The translations under genes were made by a program, and so were the position numbers. From Bdellovibrionales bacterium (GTDB lineage: Bacteria > Bdellovibrionota > Bdellovibrionia > Bdellovibrionales > UBA1609), in NCBI GenBank assembly GCA_020630675.1, contig JAHDIR010000012.1, positions 1 to 63,087 of the forward strand: a stretch of 63,087 bases of DNA. Reading direction: 5' to 3'. Positions within the stretch are counted from its first letter, which is position 1, and every line of letters starts with the position of its first letter. This document shows positions 7,578-15,870 of the stretch, in pieces. Below the pieces are notes generated by a model, which saw only the letters and a list, made by a program, of their open reading frames with translations, was not told the DNA's origin and did not search any database.

Positions 7578-9781
7578 TGAATATACTCACTACTGGAGTT
7601 AAGCACTGGTCCTGTGGTACGAAATAAATTCATTTCAATTTGATGTACTTTTTGTTTAATAAGTTTTTTGGCGTCTTTATATATATTTAAAATATCTTGC
7701 TCTTGTAAATATTTTGAACAGGCCACTTCAGGTTGGGTCATGGCATGGCGTAGCGCTAAAGCACGAATGGCGTAACTTACTCCACTATACTCTTTAATTT
7801 GTTTTTTGGAGAGATCATTTTTTATAGAGAACCCTAAATTCGTTCCCAAAATTTGTTGTTGCTGAACATTTGATAAGTTGAAGTTGATAATGTCGCGAAG
7901 AGTAAACGGGATACTTTCTTTGTGATTTTGAGTAGGAGACCAGCCGGGCCCTAAATTATAGGCTGTAAAACTCAAGGCAGCATCGCTAAAGCTCTTCTTA
8001 TTATAAATATACTTAAGATAACTGGCTGAAAGCATCGTACTGGTTTCTAGGTACATACGATCATCTCCACTTTCTTGAGACATGAGATCACCATCGCTTT
8101 CTAAAGCTCTCATTTGTGGATTTTCAACGGCACATAAAGCTTCATGTTCGGCTGAACTTCGGTTTTTACTTTGCGAAAATTTAGAGTTGGGAAAGTGCAA
8201 CTTGGCGTTGTAAATATTATATTCAAATCCATTTTCTTTTAATTTATCGATCAGTGGTTGAGAGAGAGTTTTAATGAATTGCGCCGTCGCATCGGTAATT
8301 TGAAAGGGCCCTGAGGCAGAACCACATTTTTTGTAAATAGAAACCGTGTAATCATTTTTTCCATAACTTGTTTCCAACCACATTAGGGCTGCAAAGCTAG
8401 GTGTGACCCCCGTGCGTAAATAAATATTGGCAATAATTTCTCGAGCAGGCGCCATATTTTCGATAAATTGGGTGCAAAATGTTTTTAAGTCAGATTGGTG
8501 ACGCTCAGTTTGAGAATATTTAAGAAGAGCAGAGTGTTGACGGTAAAACTCTAAGTCAGCCTCCATCTTAAGAATATCCTTCTTAACGGTCGCGTTTATT
8601 TCATCAGGAAAAGAGGTGTGAAATAAGGACGTCTCTGGGTTAACGCCAACGTCTGCCCAGCTGGCGTTATCGCTATTTACTTTTTCTTGAAGGTCTTTCG
8701 CTCTTTCTTGTTCGGCAACTTCTTTTTGAAAATCCTGAGAAGAAAGAACTTTTATCTGAATTTTATACGCTTTAGATAATTCACTTAAGGGGGAAATTTC
8801 CATTTCAAATAAAAATGAACTGCCATTGGTGGTGCCGAGGTAAGCTCCTTTATGAATTTTCATTTTAGGTATTGAAACTTGTTTTGTATTGAGAGCTGCC
8901 GATGAGGCCTTAGAGTTAGTGACGGGAGTAAAAATACTAAGTACATCTTTTTGATAAATTTTAGTGGTCGAATAACCTTGCCCTATGGTCCATGATTGTG
9001 AACTTGCCGTGAAGGGGTTTTGTTCTTGCGATTTAAAAAGGTTTTGAACAAACTCTAGAGAGGAAATTTCTCCCTTCTGTTCTTTGTTACTTCTTAAAAC
9101 TATTTGAACTGGTCGATGGGAATACCCGAGGAAGGCTACCGGGCCATTTTCTTTTTTAGGTCCTTGAGAAACACTAATATTAATATCTGTGCAGTTATTA
9201 ACATCCAAACAATCAAGATAAGAGTAAAAAGAAGAGTCTTCTTGTAGGTTAGAGCTATAAGGGTTTGAGTTTAAACTCTTCTTACCTTGAATGTTTTTAA
9301 AGTTATCTATTCGAGATCGAAAGGCATGGTATTGGTCAGAAATCAAAAGAATCAGCTCGATAAATTGAGCATTCTGTGGTGAGGAAACTGGTGTTTTAAA
9401 ATGTTGATCAGCAAAGAAGGTTATTTTTGAGCCTCTAATATGGTTTACGAGCTTTAACTTAGATGTTTTTTGCCCTTGCGGGCTTAAAGTATCAAGAGCA
9501 GTTAAAATATTCTCATAAACTTTGGGTGAAACAGAGCTGACATAATTAACTTTTACTTTAGAAGGGGAGGGCGTTGTGGAGGCTGGGGTAAGTTCTGGCG
9601 TCTGCTTTTTGTTTTGTTGATAAGGTGGAGTAATTTGAATTTGTGCACCAGTGAATTGACTTTCAAGGCCCTCAGGGCTTGAGTCAGAGTTAGCCGCGTA
9701 AGGCGCACAAGAGCTAAGCCCCATTGATAAAATCAAAGAGAAAATAACAAGACTAGAGGTTTTTAATGATGTGATTTTCAT
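7574..9781 (-). CDS. Large lipoprotein with C-terminal lytic transglycosylase domain
   Basis: A 735-residue protein. The ATG at 9781 (AAGGAAAG upstream) gives a lipoprotein signal with LSSC at about residues 22-25; the in-frame start 30 bases upstream would spoil this. The middle is Ser/Gln/Lys-rich with no recognised fold. From about residue 440 the sequence has the SLT/goose-lysozyme pattern: MWLETSYGKN (catalytic Glu), SGPFQITDAT and later LSFTAYNLGPGWS. It should therefore cleave peptidoglycan glycan strands to 1,6-anhydro-muropeptides from a membrane-anchored position. An N-terminal extension of more than 400 residues is unusual. A role in wall remodelling is general; a role in prey or host walls would be speculation. 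Confidence 0.75.
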   Translation of the reverse strand: MKITSLKTSSLVIFSLILSMGLSSCAPYAANSDSSPEGLESQFTGAQIQITPPYQQNKKQTPELTPASTTPSPSKVKVNYVSSVSPKVYENILTALDTLSPQGQKTSKLKLVNHIRGSKITFFADQHFKTPVSSPQNAQFIELILLISDQYHAFRSRIDNFKNIQGKKSLNSNPYSSNLQEDSSFYSYLDCLDVNNCTDINISVSQGPKKENGPVAFLGYSHRPVQIVLRSNKEQKGEISSLEFVQNLFKSQEQNPFTASSQSWTIGQGYSTTKIYQKDVLSIFTPVTNSKASSAALNTKQVSIPKMKIHKGAYLGTTNGSSFLFEMEISPLSELSKAYKIQIKVLSSQDFQKEVAEQERAKDLQEKVNSDNASWADVGVNPETSLFHTSFPDEINATVKKDILKMEADLEFYRQHSALLKYSQTERHQSDLKTFCTQFIENMAPAREIIANIYLRTGVTPSFAALMWLETSYGKNDYTVSIYKKCGSASGPFQITDATAQFIKTLSQPLIDKLKENGFEYNIYNAKLHFPNSKFSQSKNRSSAEHEALCAVENPQMRALESDGDLMSQESGDDRMYLETSTMLSASYLKYIYNKKSFSDAALSFTAYNLGPGWSPTQNHKESIPFTLRDIINFNLSNVQQQQILGTNLGFSIKNDLSKKQIKEYSGVSYAIRALALRHAMTQPEVACSKYLQEQDILNIYKDAKKLIKQKVHQIEMNLFRTTGPVLNSSSEYIH

Positions 9782-10126
9782 GCTTTCCTTTTTTGTATTT
9801 ATAAAGAGCAAGTCTTATGCCAAAGGAAAACGGGTGATCAACCCTAAATATCTGTAATTACTTATTAAATGAGTGTAAATTGAGTATTTAAAAGGTGTCG
9901 TAAATAGGTCATTTGAAGGGTTTAAGTGAATAGACAATTAGGGCGAAGTGGTGATTATAGTTTTTACAGCTTGGTCCCTTATTTTTTTTAGTTCGATTAT
10001 CAAGCAATTCTGTTTGTACTTAACTGTCATGTCTTAATTTTTTCAGTTTTAAAAGTAGGATATAACTAGCATGGTGCTGAAAATTCAGTTAAAACAGAGC
10101 CGTTTTCGTCCATAAAGGAGTTCAGT
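9782..10126. other. Divergent intergenic region upstream of gcvT
   Basis: This 345-bp AT-rich stretch lies between the divergent lipoprotein gene and gcvT. I see no ORF with a ribosome binding site. I looked for the conserved cores of a glycine riboswitch and did not find them. A TATAAC at 10061 could be a -10 element, but no good -35 precedes it. The gcvT site AAAGGAG is at 10114-10120. Confidence 0.4.
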
Positions 10127-11227
10127 ATGTCTAGCGATAATAAAACAGCTTTATACCAAGAGCATTTATCCTTAGGTGGCAAAATGGTGAGTTTTGCTGG
10201 TTGGTCTATGCCGGTGGAGTATCCGTCGGGTTTAAGAGTTGAGCATGCAAACGTACGCAGTAAAGTGGGTCTTTTTGACGTATCTCATATGGGAGAGTTT
10301 CGTGTTCAAGGCCCTGAGGCCTTAAAAACAGTGGAGCACTTAACAACAAACTTTGTGGCTGGATTAGAAAAAAACCAGGCTCAATATAGCTTACTTTGTA
10401 ATGAGCAAGGTGGCGTTGTGGATGATTTGATTGTCTATTGTTTAGAGGAGGGCACAGATTACTTGTTGTGTGTCAACGCTTCTAACCGTCATAAAGACTT
10501 TGAGTGGGTGGTTAAAAATAACTTAGGTGCTGAAATTTCAGATATTAGTGACCTTTGGTCACAAATTGCTGTTCAGGGCCCCAATGCCTACGAGTTGGTC
10601 GAAAAGGTTTACCCTGGTTTTCAGTCTTCGAGTTTAAAAAACTTTGAACTACTACAGACATCTTTTGAGGGAAGCTCATGTATTATTGCTAAAACGGGCT
10701 ATACTGGTGAAGCCGGTTTTGAAATTTTTATCGAAAATGAAAAAGCCGTGCAGCTTTGGCAGGCTCTTCTTGAGAAGGGTCAAGGTTTAGGTGTTTTACC
10801 AATAGGCCTGGGGGCTCGAGATAGCCTTAGAACAGAAATGAAGTACAGCCTTTATGGTCACGAAATCGATGACACAACACTTCCTCATGAGGCTGGCCTT
10901 AATTGGGTTGTAAAGGCCACTAAAAAAGACTTTATCGGTAAGGCGGCTATTTTGGAGGCCAAAGAACTGGGTTTTTCTAAAAAGCTTGTTGGCTTTAAAA
11001 TGAAGGGCCGCGGTATCCCTAGGCAGTCCTACCTACTGTTTTCCTTTGACAATCAGGAAATTGGTTGGGTAACTAGTGGCACGATGTCACCCACTTTAAA
11101 CGAGGCTATAGGAATTGCCTATATTAAGCCTGAATTTGCTCCGGTGGGGTCAGAGTTTAATGTGCAAATTCGAGGAAAAAATATCGCGGCTGAAGTTGTT
11201 AAAACTCCTTTCGTAAACCAAAAGTAA
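10127..11227 (+). CDS. gcvT: Glycine cleavage system aminomethyltransferase (T protein)
   Basis: A 366-residue enzyme that transfers the aminomethyl carbon from lipoyl-GcvH to THF, giving 5,10-methylene-THF and ammonia. Recognised by GKMVSFAGWSMPVEYPSG at the N-terminus, RSKVGLFDVSHMGE, NEQGGVVDDLIVY (folate-site Asp region), KTGYTGEAGFEIF and GLGARDSLRTE. Length is typical. AAAGGAG precedes the ATG. gcvH follows 10 bp downstream, so they form an operon; gcvP (glycine decarboxylase) is not in the window. It shares the one-carbon pool with FolD encoded upstream. Confidence 0.97.
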   Translation: MSSDNKTALYQEHLSLGGKMVSFAGWSMPVEYPSGLRVEHANVRSKVGLFDVSHMGEFRVQGPEALKTVEHLTTNFVAGLEKNQAQYSLLCNEQGGVVDDLIVYCLEEGTDYLLCVNASNRHKDFEWVVKNNLGAEISDISDLWSQIAVQGPNAYELVEKVYPGFQSSSLKNFELLQTSFEGSSCIIAKTGYTGEAGFEIFIENEKAVQLWQALLEKGQGLGVLPIGLGARDSLRTEMKYSLYGHEIDDTTLPHEAGLNWVVKATKKDFIGKAAILEAKELGFSKKLVGFKMKGRGIPRQSYLLFSFDNQEIGWVTSGTMSPTLNEAIGIAYIKPEFAPVGSEFNVQIRGKNIAAEVVKTPFVNQK

Positions 11228-11237
11228 GAGGATATTT

Positions 11238-11636
11238 ATGTCAAAAAAGTTTATTGTTCCTGAAGAAAACTATTACACAAAAGACCACGAGTGGGCTTAT
11301 GTTGATGAAAATATAGTGACCGTTGGAATTACTACCTTTGCTCAAGATAAGCTGGGCGAGATTGTTTATGTTGACCTGCCAGAAGAAGGCAATAAAGTCA
11401 CTCAGAACGAAGATTTTGGAGTGGTTGAGAGCGTTAAGGCGGCTAGTGACCTTCTATCGCCAGTTTCTGGGACTGTGATTGAAGTCAATGATGGTGTTAT
11501 GGACAACCCAGGTGTTCTTAACGACGACCCTTTAAATGATGGCTGGTTAATTAAAATTGAGATGGACTCTGAAAAAGAGCTTGCGAATTTAATAAGAGCC
11601 GGTGAATACAGAAAATTGATTGAAAAAGAAAGCTAA
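11238..11636 (+). CDS. gcvH: Glycine cleavage system H protein (lipoyl carrier)
   Basis: A 132-residue lipoyl carrier that shuttles the aminomethyl group between the P, T and L proteins. The motif GVVESVKAASDLLSPVSG carries the Lys that is lipoylated (about residue 68), and YTKDHEWAYV is the usual N-terminus. Length is standard. AGAGGA lies before the ATG. It is the second gene of a gcvT-gcvH pair and is followed 58 bp later by tRNA-Leu. Confidence 0.97.
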   Translation: MSKKFIVPEENYYTKDHEWAYVDENIVTVGITTFAQDKLGEIVYVDLPEEGNKVTQNEDFGVVESVKAASDLLSPVSGTVIEVNDGVMDNPGVLNDDPLNDGWLIKIEMDSEKELANLIRAGEYRKLIEKES

Positions 11637-11694
11637 ACGTATTAGAAGGTAATACGCAGTTATTAAAATACCGACTGTAAAAAACACATAAAAT

Positions 11695-11779
11695 GCTCCA
11701 GTGGTGGAATTGGTAGACACGCTAGACTTAGGATCTAGTGCCGAAAGGTGTGGAGGTTCAAGTCCTCTCTGGAGTACCA
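11695..11779 (+). tRNA. tRNA-Leu, anticodon UAG
   Basis: An 85-base cloverleaf can be drawn: acceptor GCTCCAG pairs with CTGGAGT (one G-U pair), discriminator A, and CCA is encoded. The anticodon stem CTAGA/TCTAG encloses the loop CTTAGGA, so the anticodon is TAG. A long class II variable arm fits leucine. The T-loop is TTCAAGT between GGAGG and CCTCT. Its 3' end is where the accessory block at 11.8-18.7 kb begins. Confidence 0.96.
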
Positions 11780-11787
11780 ATTAATAA

Positions 11788-11812
11788 GGCAAGCAGTAAG
11801 CTTGCCTTTTTT
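11788..11812 (+). terminator. Intrinsic terminator after tRNA-Leu
   Basis: A 7-bp perfect stem GGCAAGC/GCTTGCC with a 5-base loop (11795-11799), followed by six T. It starts 9 bases after the CCA end of the tRNA. Confidence 0.9.
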
Positions 11813-11862
11813 ATTTGGACCAACAAATGCGTTTGTTAATGGACTATCAAAATATTATTTAC

Positions 11863-12345
11863 TTACTGTTTTCCATCACGATTATATATCCCATCAGGAC
11901 ATTTTATTTTATCAAGACTTATTTTTACACATTTGTGTAAGCTATTTGCTCCCAATAAGTCTTCTAAACTTTTTTTCACCAACAAACTTAAATTCTCTTT
12001 TTCTGAAGGTTTATTACTTAAACCTTTATATATGGTAAATAGAATTAAAAAAACCATTAGGCTAAACACTATAGGCACTGCTATTTTTTTAAATTTATAG
12101 TACTTATCTGTTTTTCTTTTGAATATTATAAACTTCTTAACTTTACTATTGTCATTAATTGTGGCACTCGGGTCTGGATGATTTCTATAGTTTTTTATTT
12201 GCTTCCATCCTATACCAGTTATATTTCGTAATTCTTTATCAAAGTCAGGGTGAGTTACTTTGTTATATTTAGCTAGGAGTTCATTGACTACTTGTTTTGT
12301 ATAGCGATTTACCTCGCATACAAGTATCTTATTTTGATTCCACAT
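11863..12345 (-). CDS. Single-pass membrane protein paired with the MotA-like gene
   Basis: A 160-residue protein of unknown family. The ATG at 12345 follows the stop of the MotA-like gene by one base; GAAGAG within that gene's end can act as ribosome binding site. A basic N-terminal cytoplasmic region of about 90 residues contains a helical segment that could be a small DNA- or protein-binding module. One membrane helix follows (IAVPIVFSLMVFLILFTIY), then about 50 periplasmic residues with two Cys (HKCVKISLDKIKCPDG) that could form a disulfide. A single-TM partner next to a MotA/ExbB-type channel recalls the MotA-MotB and ExbB-ExbD layout, but no MotB peptidoglycan-binding domain or ExbD domain is visible. 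Confidence 0.55.
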   Translation of the reverse strand: MWNQNKILVCEVNRYTKQVVNELLAKYNKVTHPDFDKELRNITGIGWKQIKNYRNHPDPSATINDNSKVKKFIIFKRKTDKYYKFKKIAVPIVFSLMVFLILFTIYKGLSNKPSEKENLSLLVKKSLEDLLGANSLHKCVKISLDKIKCPDGIYNRDGKQ

Positions 12346-12346
12346 A

Positions 12347-12751
12347 TTATTGCTCTTCAACTTGTTCAGTATTTTTTTCTAGCAGATGAAATATCAGAGA
12401 CAGCAGAAAACCATAAAATAAACACACAAAAGAGATCGCAAAAGCCTCACTAGCTCGTGAAAAATTGTCTATATTAGAGAAACACTGAATTATGGCTATG
12501 ATGGTTCCTAAAAGTCCTGAAATGATACTTAAAAATTTCCCATATTGGCAAAAAACTAATTTAGTCTTACTGTTACCAAAAAGTAAGCCAAAACCACTAA
12601 AGCCAAACCTATAAACTAGCCCACCCATTGAAATCCCAAAAACTATTATAAAAGAAGGTATATTTATAAATAACTTTAGGCTGCCTCCGAGGCTGATAGC
12701 CCCAATAATTACTATAATAACAGTCAACAAACCTAATACATTGCTCTTCAT
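12347..12751 (-). CDS. Mini MotA/TolQ/ExbB-like membrane protein
   Basis: A 134-residue, very hydrophobic protein. The N-terminal half (IIVIIGAISLGGSLKLFINI, then PSFIIVFGISMGG) matches the first helices of MotA, including the GGxLxxFIxIPS element. The C-terminal half (LLGTIIAIIQCFSNIDNF...FAISFVCLFYGFLLSLIF) matches the last two helices of the MotA/ExbB fold, with the GT and FYG motifs. The large cytoplasmic loop of MotA (about 100 residues) is missing. AGGAG precedes the ATG. A proton-driven stator-like function with its coupled downstream partner is inference from the fold. Confidence 0.6.
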   Translation of the reverse strand: MKSNVLGLLTVIIVIIGAISLGGSLKLFINIPSFIIVFGISMGGLVYRFGFSGFGLLFGNSKTKLVFCQYGKFLSIISGLLGTIIAIIQCFSNIDNFSRASEAFAISFVCLFYGFLLSLIFHLLEKNTEQVEEQ

Positions 12752-12811
12752 TTATTTCTCCTATTTAAGTATTAATTCTAAACCTTTTATCGATGAAATG
12801 TGGACTTTATA

Positions 12812-12836
12812 AACTGGAAATTTAACTTTTCCAGTT
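12812..12836. terminator. Stem-loop between the isonitrile cluster and the MotA-like pair
   Basis: Perfect 9-bp arms AACTGGAAA and TTTCCAGTT separated by 7 bases. It lies in the 417-bp gap upstream of the MotA-like gene. A following ATTTTT on the plus strand and a weaker TTTATA on the minus strand make it a possible terminator. It would separate the two minus-strand transcription units. Confidence 0.4.
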
Positions 12837-12969
12837 ATTTTTAGCACTTCCGCAATCACGAATTGTTTTTTGCTTAAATTTTTGTCTCAATATTTAGCAA
12901 ATAATATTAGGTAGAAGAAAACTTGCGACTTTCCTGGAATTAGGCTCAAAACAATCCATCAATATTTGA

Positions 12970-13134
12970 AGCTCTTTTACAATAAACTTCTTCGCGGAAA
13001 TAGAAAAGGGCAAAGGTCTGTTAAGCTTAACACCTGAGTGGTTAGTCAAAGTTGTTCTGATTTATCAGTTAAAGCAAGAGGGCTTGAAACTCAAAAATAT
13101 ATACGAATTATATAAACTCATCATTTATTATTAA
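12970..13134 (+). pseudogene. Start-less ORF fragment, possible gene remnant
   Basis: Inside the gap 12752-13168 the plus strand holds a 54-codon open frame bounded by TGA (12967) and TAA (13132). It has no ATG near its beginning. It encodes a protein-like sequence (LLSLTPEWLVKVVLIYQLKQ, then EGLKLKNIYELYKL). The pattern of a short helix followed by QLKQEGLKLKNI is reminiscent of the effector-linker helix of MerR-type regulators, but that is only suggestive. Apart from this and the stem-loop at 12812, I see nothing else in the gap. Confidence 0.3.
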
Positions 13135-13168
13135 AAATAAATTCAATTCTTATTTGGATGATTAACAC

Positions 13169-14395
13169 TTATGATATTTTTAGTGATTTTTCCATGTCTC
13201 TAATTTTTTTGTAATCTAGAAAAATACTGTCTCTTTTACCTGATAAAGCAACAATACCAAGGCTAGTAAGATAATCTACAGTTTGAGAAACCCTATCGCC
13301 ATTCTTAAACCAAATGTGTTTTTCATACAGTGTTGATAAACTAGAAATTTGTTGAAATACTTCAGCATTAGAAACTGTACCTACAGAAGGTGACTTTAAA
13401 AAAACAGGAACAACAGTTTTTTTAAATAGATATTTTTTTGTTTGAACGTCACCATCGATATAGGCCTCAACGAGTTTATCTGCTTGACTACTGCCAGTAG
13501 CTTCACGTGTAAAACTTACTGTAGGTCCTCCTAGCAGTCTGGCACCCGTTTCTATAAGTAATGGGCCTTTAGCAGTTAGCATCACCTCATTATGAGCAGC
13601 TCCCCAGCGAACACCAAGTGCATCTAATGATCTCTGAACATACTTAAATAAATCATTATGTATACCCTCCTCAAAAGGAACAAATTCTACATGGTCAAAA
13701 ACGGTTTTTCGATCACCAGATGATATTTTATTATACTTAATCAAATGAGTTAAGTAATGCTTGCCGTTGGCACTGACGGTTCCTACGGCATACTCAGTTC
13801 CAATGGCTTGCTCTTGAATAACCACTGTTTTACTTTTCTTTCCAGTTATTTTGGAAGGTTCTGATAGAATTCTATGAAAGGCTCTTTTCCAATCCTTACC
13901 TTTTGAAATATGAAACACTTTATCACTTCCGGCAGAAATTGGTGGTTTCAAAATAAGTGGAGTACTGAGTAAATCATTTTCTTTTAACCAATATTCAACG
14001 TCTCTTTCAAAAGAAGTGTTCAATGTCTTTATGACTGGTAGTCCTGCTTCTTTTAAAGCTTTTTGCATATGGGCCTTATGTAACCTGTTAATAGTTTTAT
14101 TAGGGTCATTTGAAAATTCAGGTGTTAAGTTGTTGGACAAATTTTCAGCAAGCGAAACTCCTGATTCTGTTCCTGGGATAATAGCTAAAGGATTATACTT
14201 ACGCAAAATGTTCTCAAGGTCAGGTTGCTCAGGAATAATTTTTATGAAATCTGATTTTCGTACTTTTGTTCCAAAGCCAATCCGGTCAAATGGTTTAAAA
14301 ATAACTGCTATTGAAGGAATCCCCCTAGCTTTAAAGGCGGGTGCCAGTTCAACTCCAGATGACAAAGGGTCTACGATAATAATTGGTCTTTTCAA
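13169..14395 (-). CDS. ATP-grasp carboxylate-amine ligase of the isonitrile cluster
   Basis: A 408-residue ATP-grasp enzyme. The N-terminal domain (RPIIIVDPLSSGVELAPAFK) is a Rossmann-like pre-ATP-grasp fold. TPLILKPPISAGSDKV supplies the ATP-binding Lys, TVVIQEQAIGTEYAV the hinge, and GPLLIETGARLLGG the Mg-binding Glu and following Asn-like position. The overall form is that of L-amino acid ligases and carnosine-synthase-like enzymes, which join a carboxylate to an amine through an acyl phosphate. The start is TTG at 14395 with GGAGAG 6 bases upstream. It is the last gene of the four-gene operon, 23 bp after the hydroxylase gene. Amide coupling of an isonitrile acid to an amino acid or amine is inferred. 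Confidence 0.8.
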   Translation of the reverse strand: MKRPIIIVDPLSSGVELAPAFKARGIPSIAVIFKPFDRIGFGTKVRKSDFIKIIPEQPDLENILRKYNPLAIIPGTESGVSLAENLSNNLTPEFSNDPNKTINRLHKAHMQKALKEAGLPVIKTLNTSFERDVEYWLKENDLLSTPLILKPPISAGSDKVFHISKGKDWKRAFHRILSEPSKITGKKSKTVVIQEQAIGTEYAVGTVSANGKHYLTHLIKYNKISSGDRKTVFDHVEFVPFEEGIHNDLFKYVQRSLDALGVRWGAAHNEVMLTAKGPLLIETGARLLGGPTVSFTREATGSSQADKLVEAYIDGDVQTKKYLFKKTVVPVFLKSPSVGTVSNAEVFQQISSLSTLYEKHIWFKNGDRVSQTVDYLTSLGIVALSGKRDSIFLDYKKIRDMEKSLKIS

Positions 14396-14418
14396 AAGAA
14401 ACTCTCCACTTTAATTGA

Positions 14419-15870
14419 TTAACGAATAGAAGTTGAAACAAAATTTTTAATAGATTTAATTTTATCAATAGGAACAATGGCTTGAATATAAGAGTCAGGC
14501 CTTACTAATATGGCCTGTTTTTTATAAGGGGGGGCTTTGGACCAATATTCATTTTTAACATTATCATTTAAATGTATATAAAGAATGTTTACAAAGTCAG
14601 GTAAACTGATTTTTTCTTTTGGGCTCCCAAATATCAATAGAGTATATTTTGTATAATCTAGAAGAGAGTAAAGACGAGTTTTCTTTTCATTATAAAAAAT
14701 TTCAAAATCAAAAATTCTTGTCCCAGCAAGTCCTTCTTGGCCATAGCGCACCCCCATTCCAGTAATATTTCCAGCTCTTTTTTGCACTATTTTTATATAG
14801 TCTTGTGCATGAGTTCCTTTGGCTGAATATTTTGTGGACCTTACGAGCTCACCTGATGATTCAATTACACTTTGAGCGACAGGCTTTCTTTCTTTTTCAT
14901 AAGTGTCTAACAAGTTTAAAGTATTCCCTTTTAAAGTCATATTTAATTTCCACATAAGGTTAAATGCGTCAGCAAGTCCAGTATTTAAACCTTGTCCGCC
15001 ATTTACAGAGTGAATATGACATGAGTCTCCGGCCAGAAAAACACGTTCTTTATAATGAAAATTGGAAGCAACAGACTCTTTAACAGAAAATTGTGAAAAC
15101 CAAATAACTTTCTTAAACTTTAAAGTATGTGGTTTCATAGCTCGATTAATTTTTTCTACAGCGTCATCTAAGGAAAAGGTTTTGGTGTCCATTCTCACAT
15201 AAAACCTATCAATTTCTCCTTCTCTGGGTATCCAGGCAACATCAGACGTTTCAGCTTGAAAGACAATAATTTCAGGAACTTTTGAAAAGTCGCTTTCAAT
15301 AATACCATCGATAACGGCCCATATTATTTGTGGTCGTACAATATCGAATGGAATTTTAAATTGCTTACGAACAAATGATCGAGATCCATCTGCACCAATC
15401 ACATATTTTGATTTAATTTGTTCTCCACTAGAAAGAGTGGTTGTACAGGCCTCATTATTAACTTCAATTTTATTTGTTGTGGAGCTTCTTAAAACTTTTG
15501 TATGAAGGGTCTTAAGTTTAGCGTCGAGTAATTTCTCAATATAAGCTTGCCCCAGCATTAAGAAATGTTTGTGTAAACAGCCCTCTAGGTTGTCCCACCA
15601 AAAAGATTGCCTAGAAACAAACTTGCCACTGGCCCACACAGATGAAGTGTTACACTTTTTTCCCTTAGGGAGTAGATCATTAAATAAATCCACTAACTCT
15701 AAAAGTTGTAGGGTTCTTGCATTGAGGGCATCAGCACGACCAACCTCTAAGGGCCCATCAGATTTATCAATAGCAATGACGTTTATTCCGCAAAGAGTTC
15801 CAAGGTAAGCGCACATAAGACCTACTGGGCCAGCTCCAACAACGACAATATCAACTTCTTTATTAATCAT
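14419..15870 (-). CDS. FAD-dependent aromatic hydroxylase (PHBH/TfdB type)
   Basis: A 483-residue class A flavin monooxygenase. The N-terminal VVVGAGPVGLMCAYLG is the GxGxxG FAD site, YVIGADGSRSFVRKQF is the DG motif, and FLAGDSCHIHSVNGGQGLNTG is the GD motif that holds the ribityl chain. A C-terminal thioredoxin-like extension typical of TfdB/MhpA proteins is partly present (residues 385-483). Such enzymes hydroxylate phenolic rings using NAD(P)H and O2. Its ATG overlaps the TGA of the preceding oxygenase gene (ATGA), so it belongs to the same operon. In the Pseudomonas pvc operon the hydroxylase PvcC is a different, two-component flavin type, so this would be a functional analogue at most. 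Confidence 0.85.
   Translation of the reverse strand: MINKEVDIVVVGAGPVGLMCAYLGTLCGINVIAIDKSDGPLEVGRADALNARTLQLLELVDLFNDLLPKGKKCNTSSVWASGKFVSRQSFWWDNLEGCLHKHFLMLGQAYIEKLLDAKLKTLHTKVLRSSTTNKIEVNNEACTTTLSSGEQIKSKYVIGADGSRSFVRKQFKIPFDIVRPQIIWAVIDGIIESDFSKVPEIIVFQAETSDVAWIPREGEIDRFYVRMDTKTFSLDDAVEKINRAMKPHTLKFKKVIWFSQFSVKESVASNFHYKERVFLAGDSCHIHSVNGGQGLNTGLADAFNLMWKLNMTLKGNTLNLLDTYEKERKPVAQSVIESSGELVRSTKYSAKGTHAQDYIKIVQKRAGNITGMGVRYGQEGLAGTRIFDFEIFYNEKKTRLYSLLDYTKYTLLIFGSPKEKISLPDFVNILYIHLNDNVKNEYWSKAPPYKKQAILVRPDSYIQAIVPIDKIKSIKNFVSTSIR

Noticed and set aside
9782-10126. Possible glycine riboswitch before gcvT
   Set aside because: The conserved glycine aptamer cores could not be found by eye, and no paired-aptamer layout is visible.
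11695-11779. Attachment site pair flanking an integrated element
   Set aside because: No second copy of the tRNA 3' end was seen downstream and no integrase gene exists in the window.
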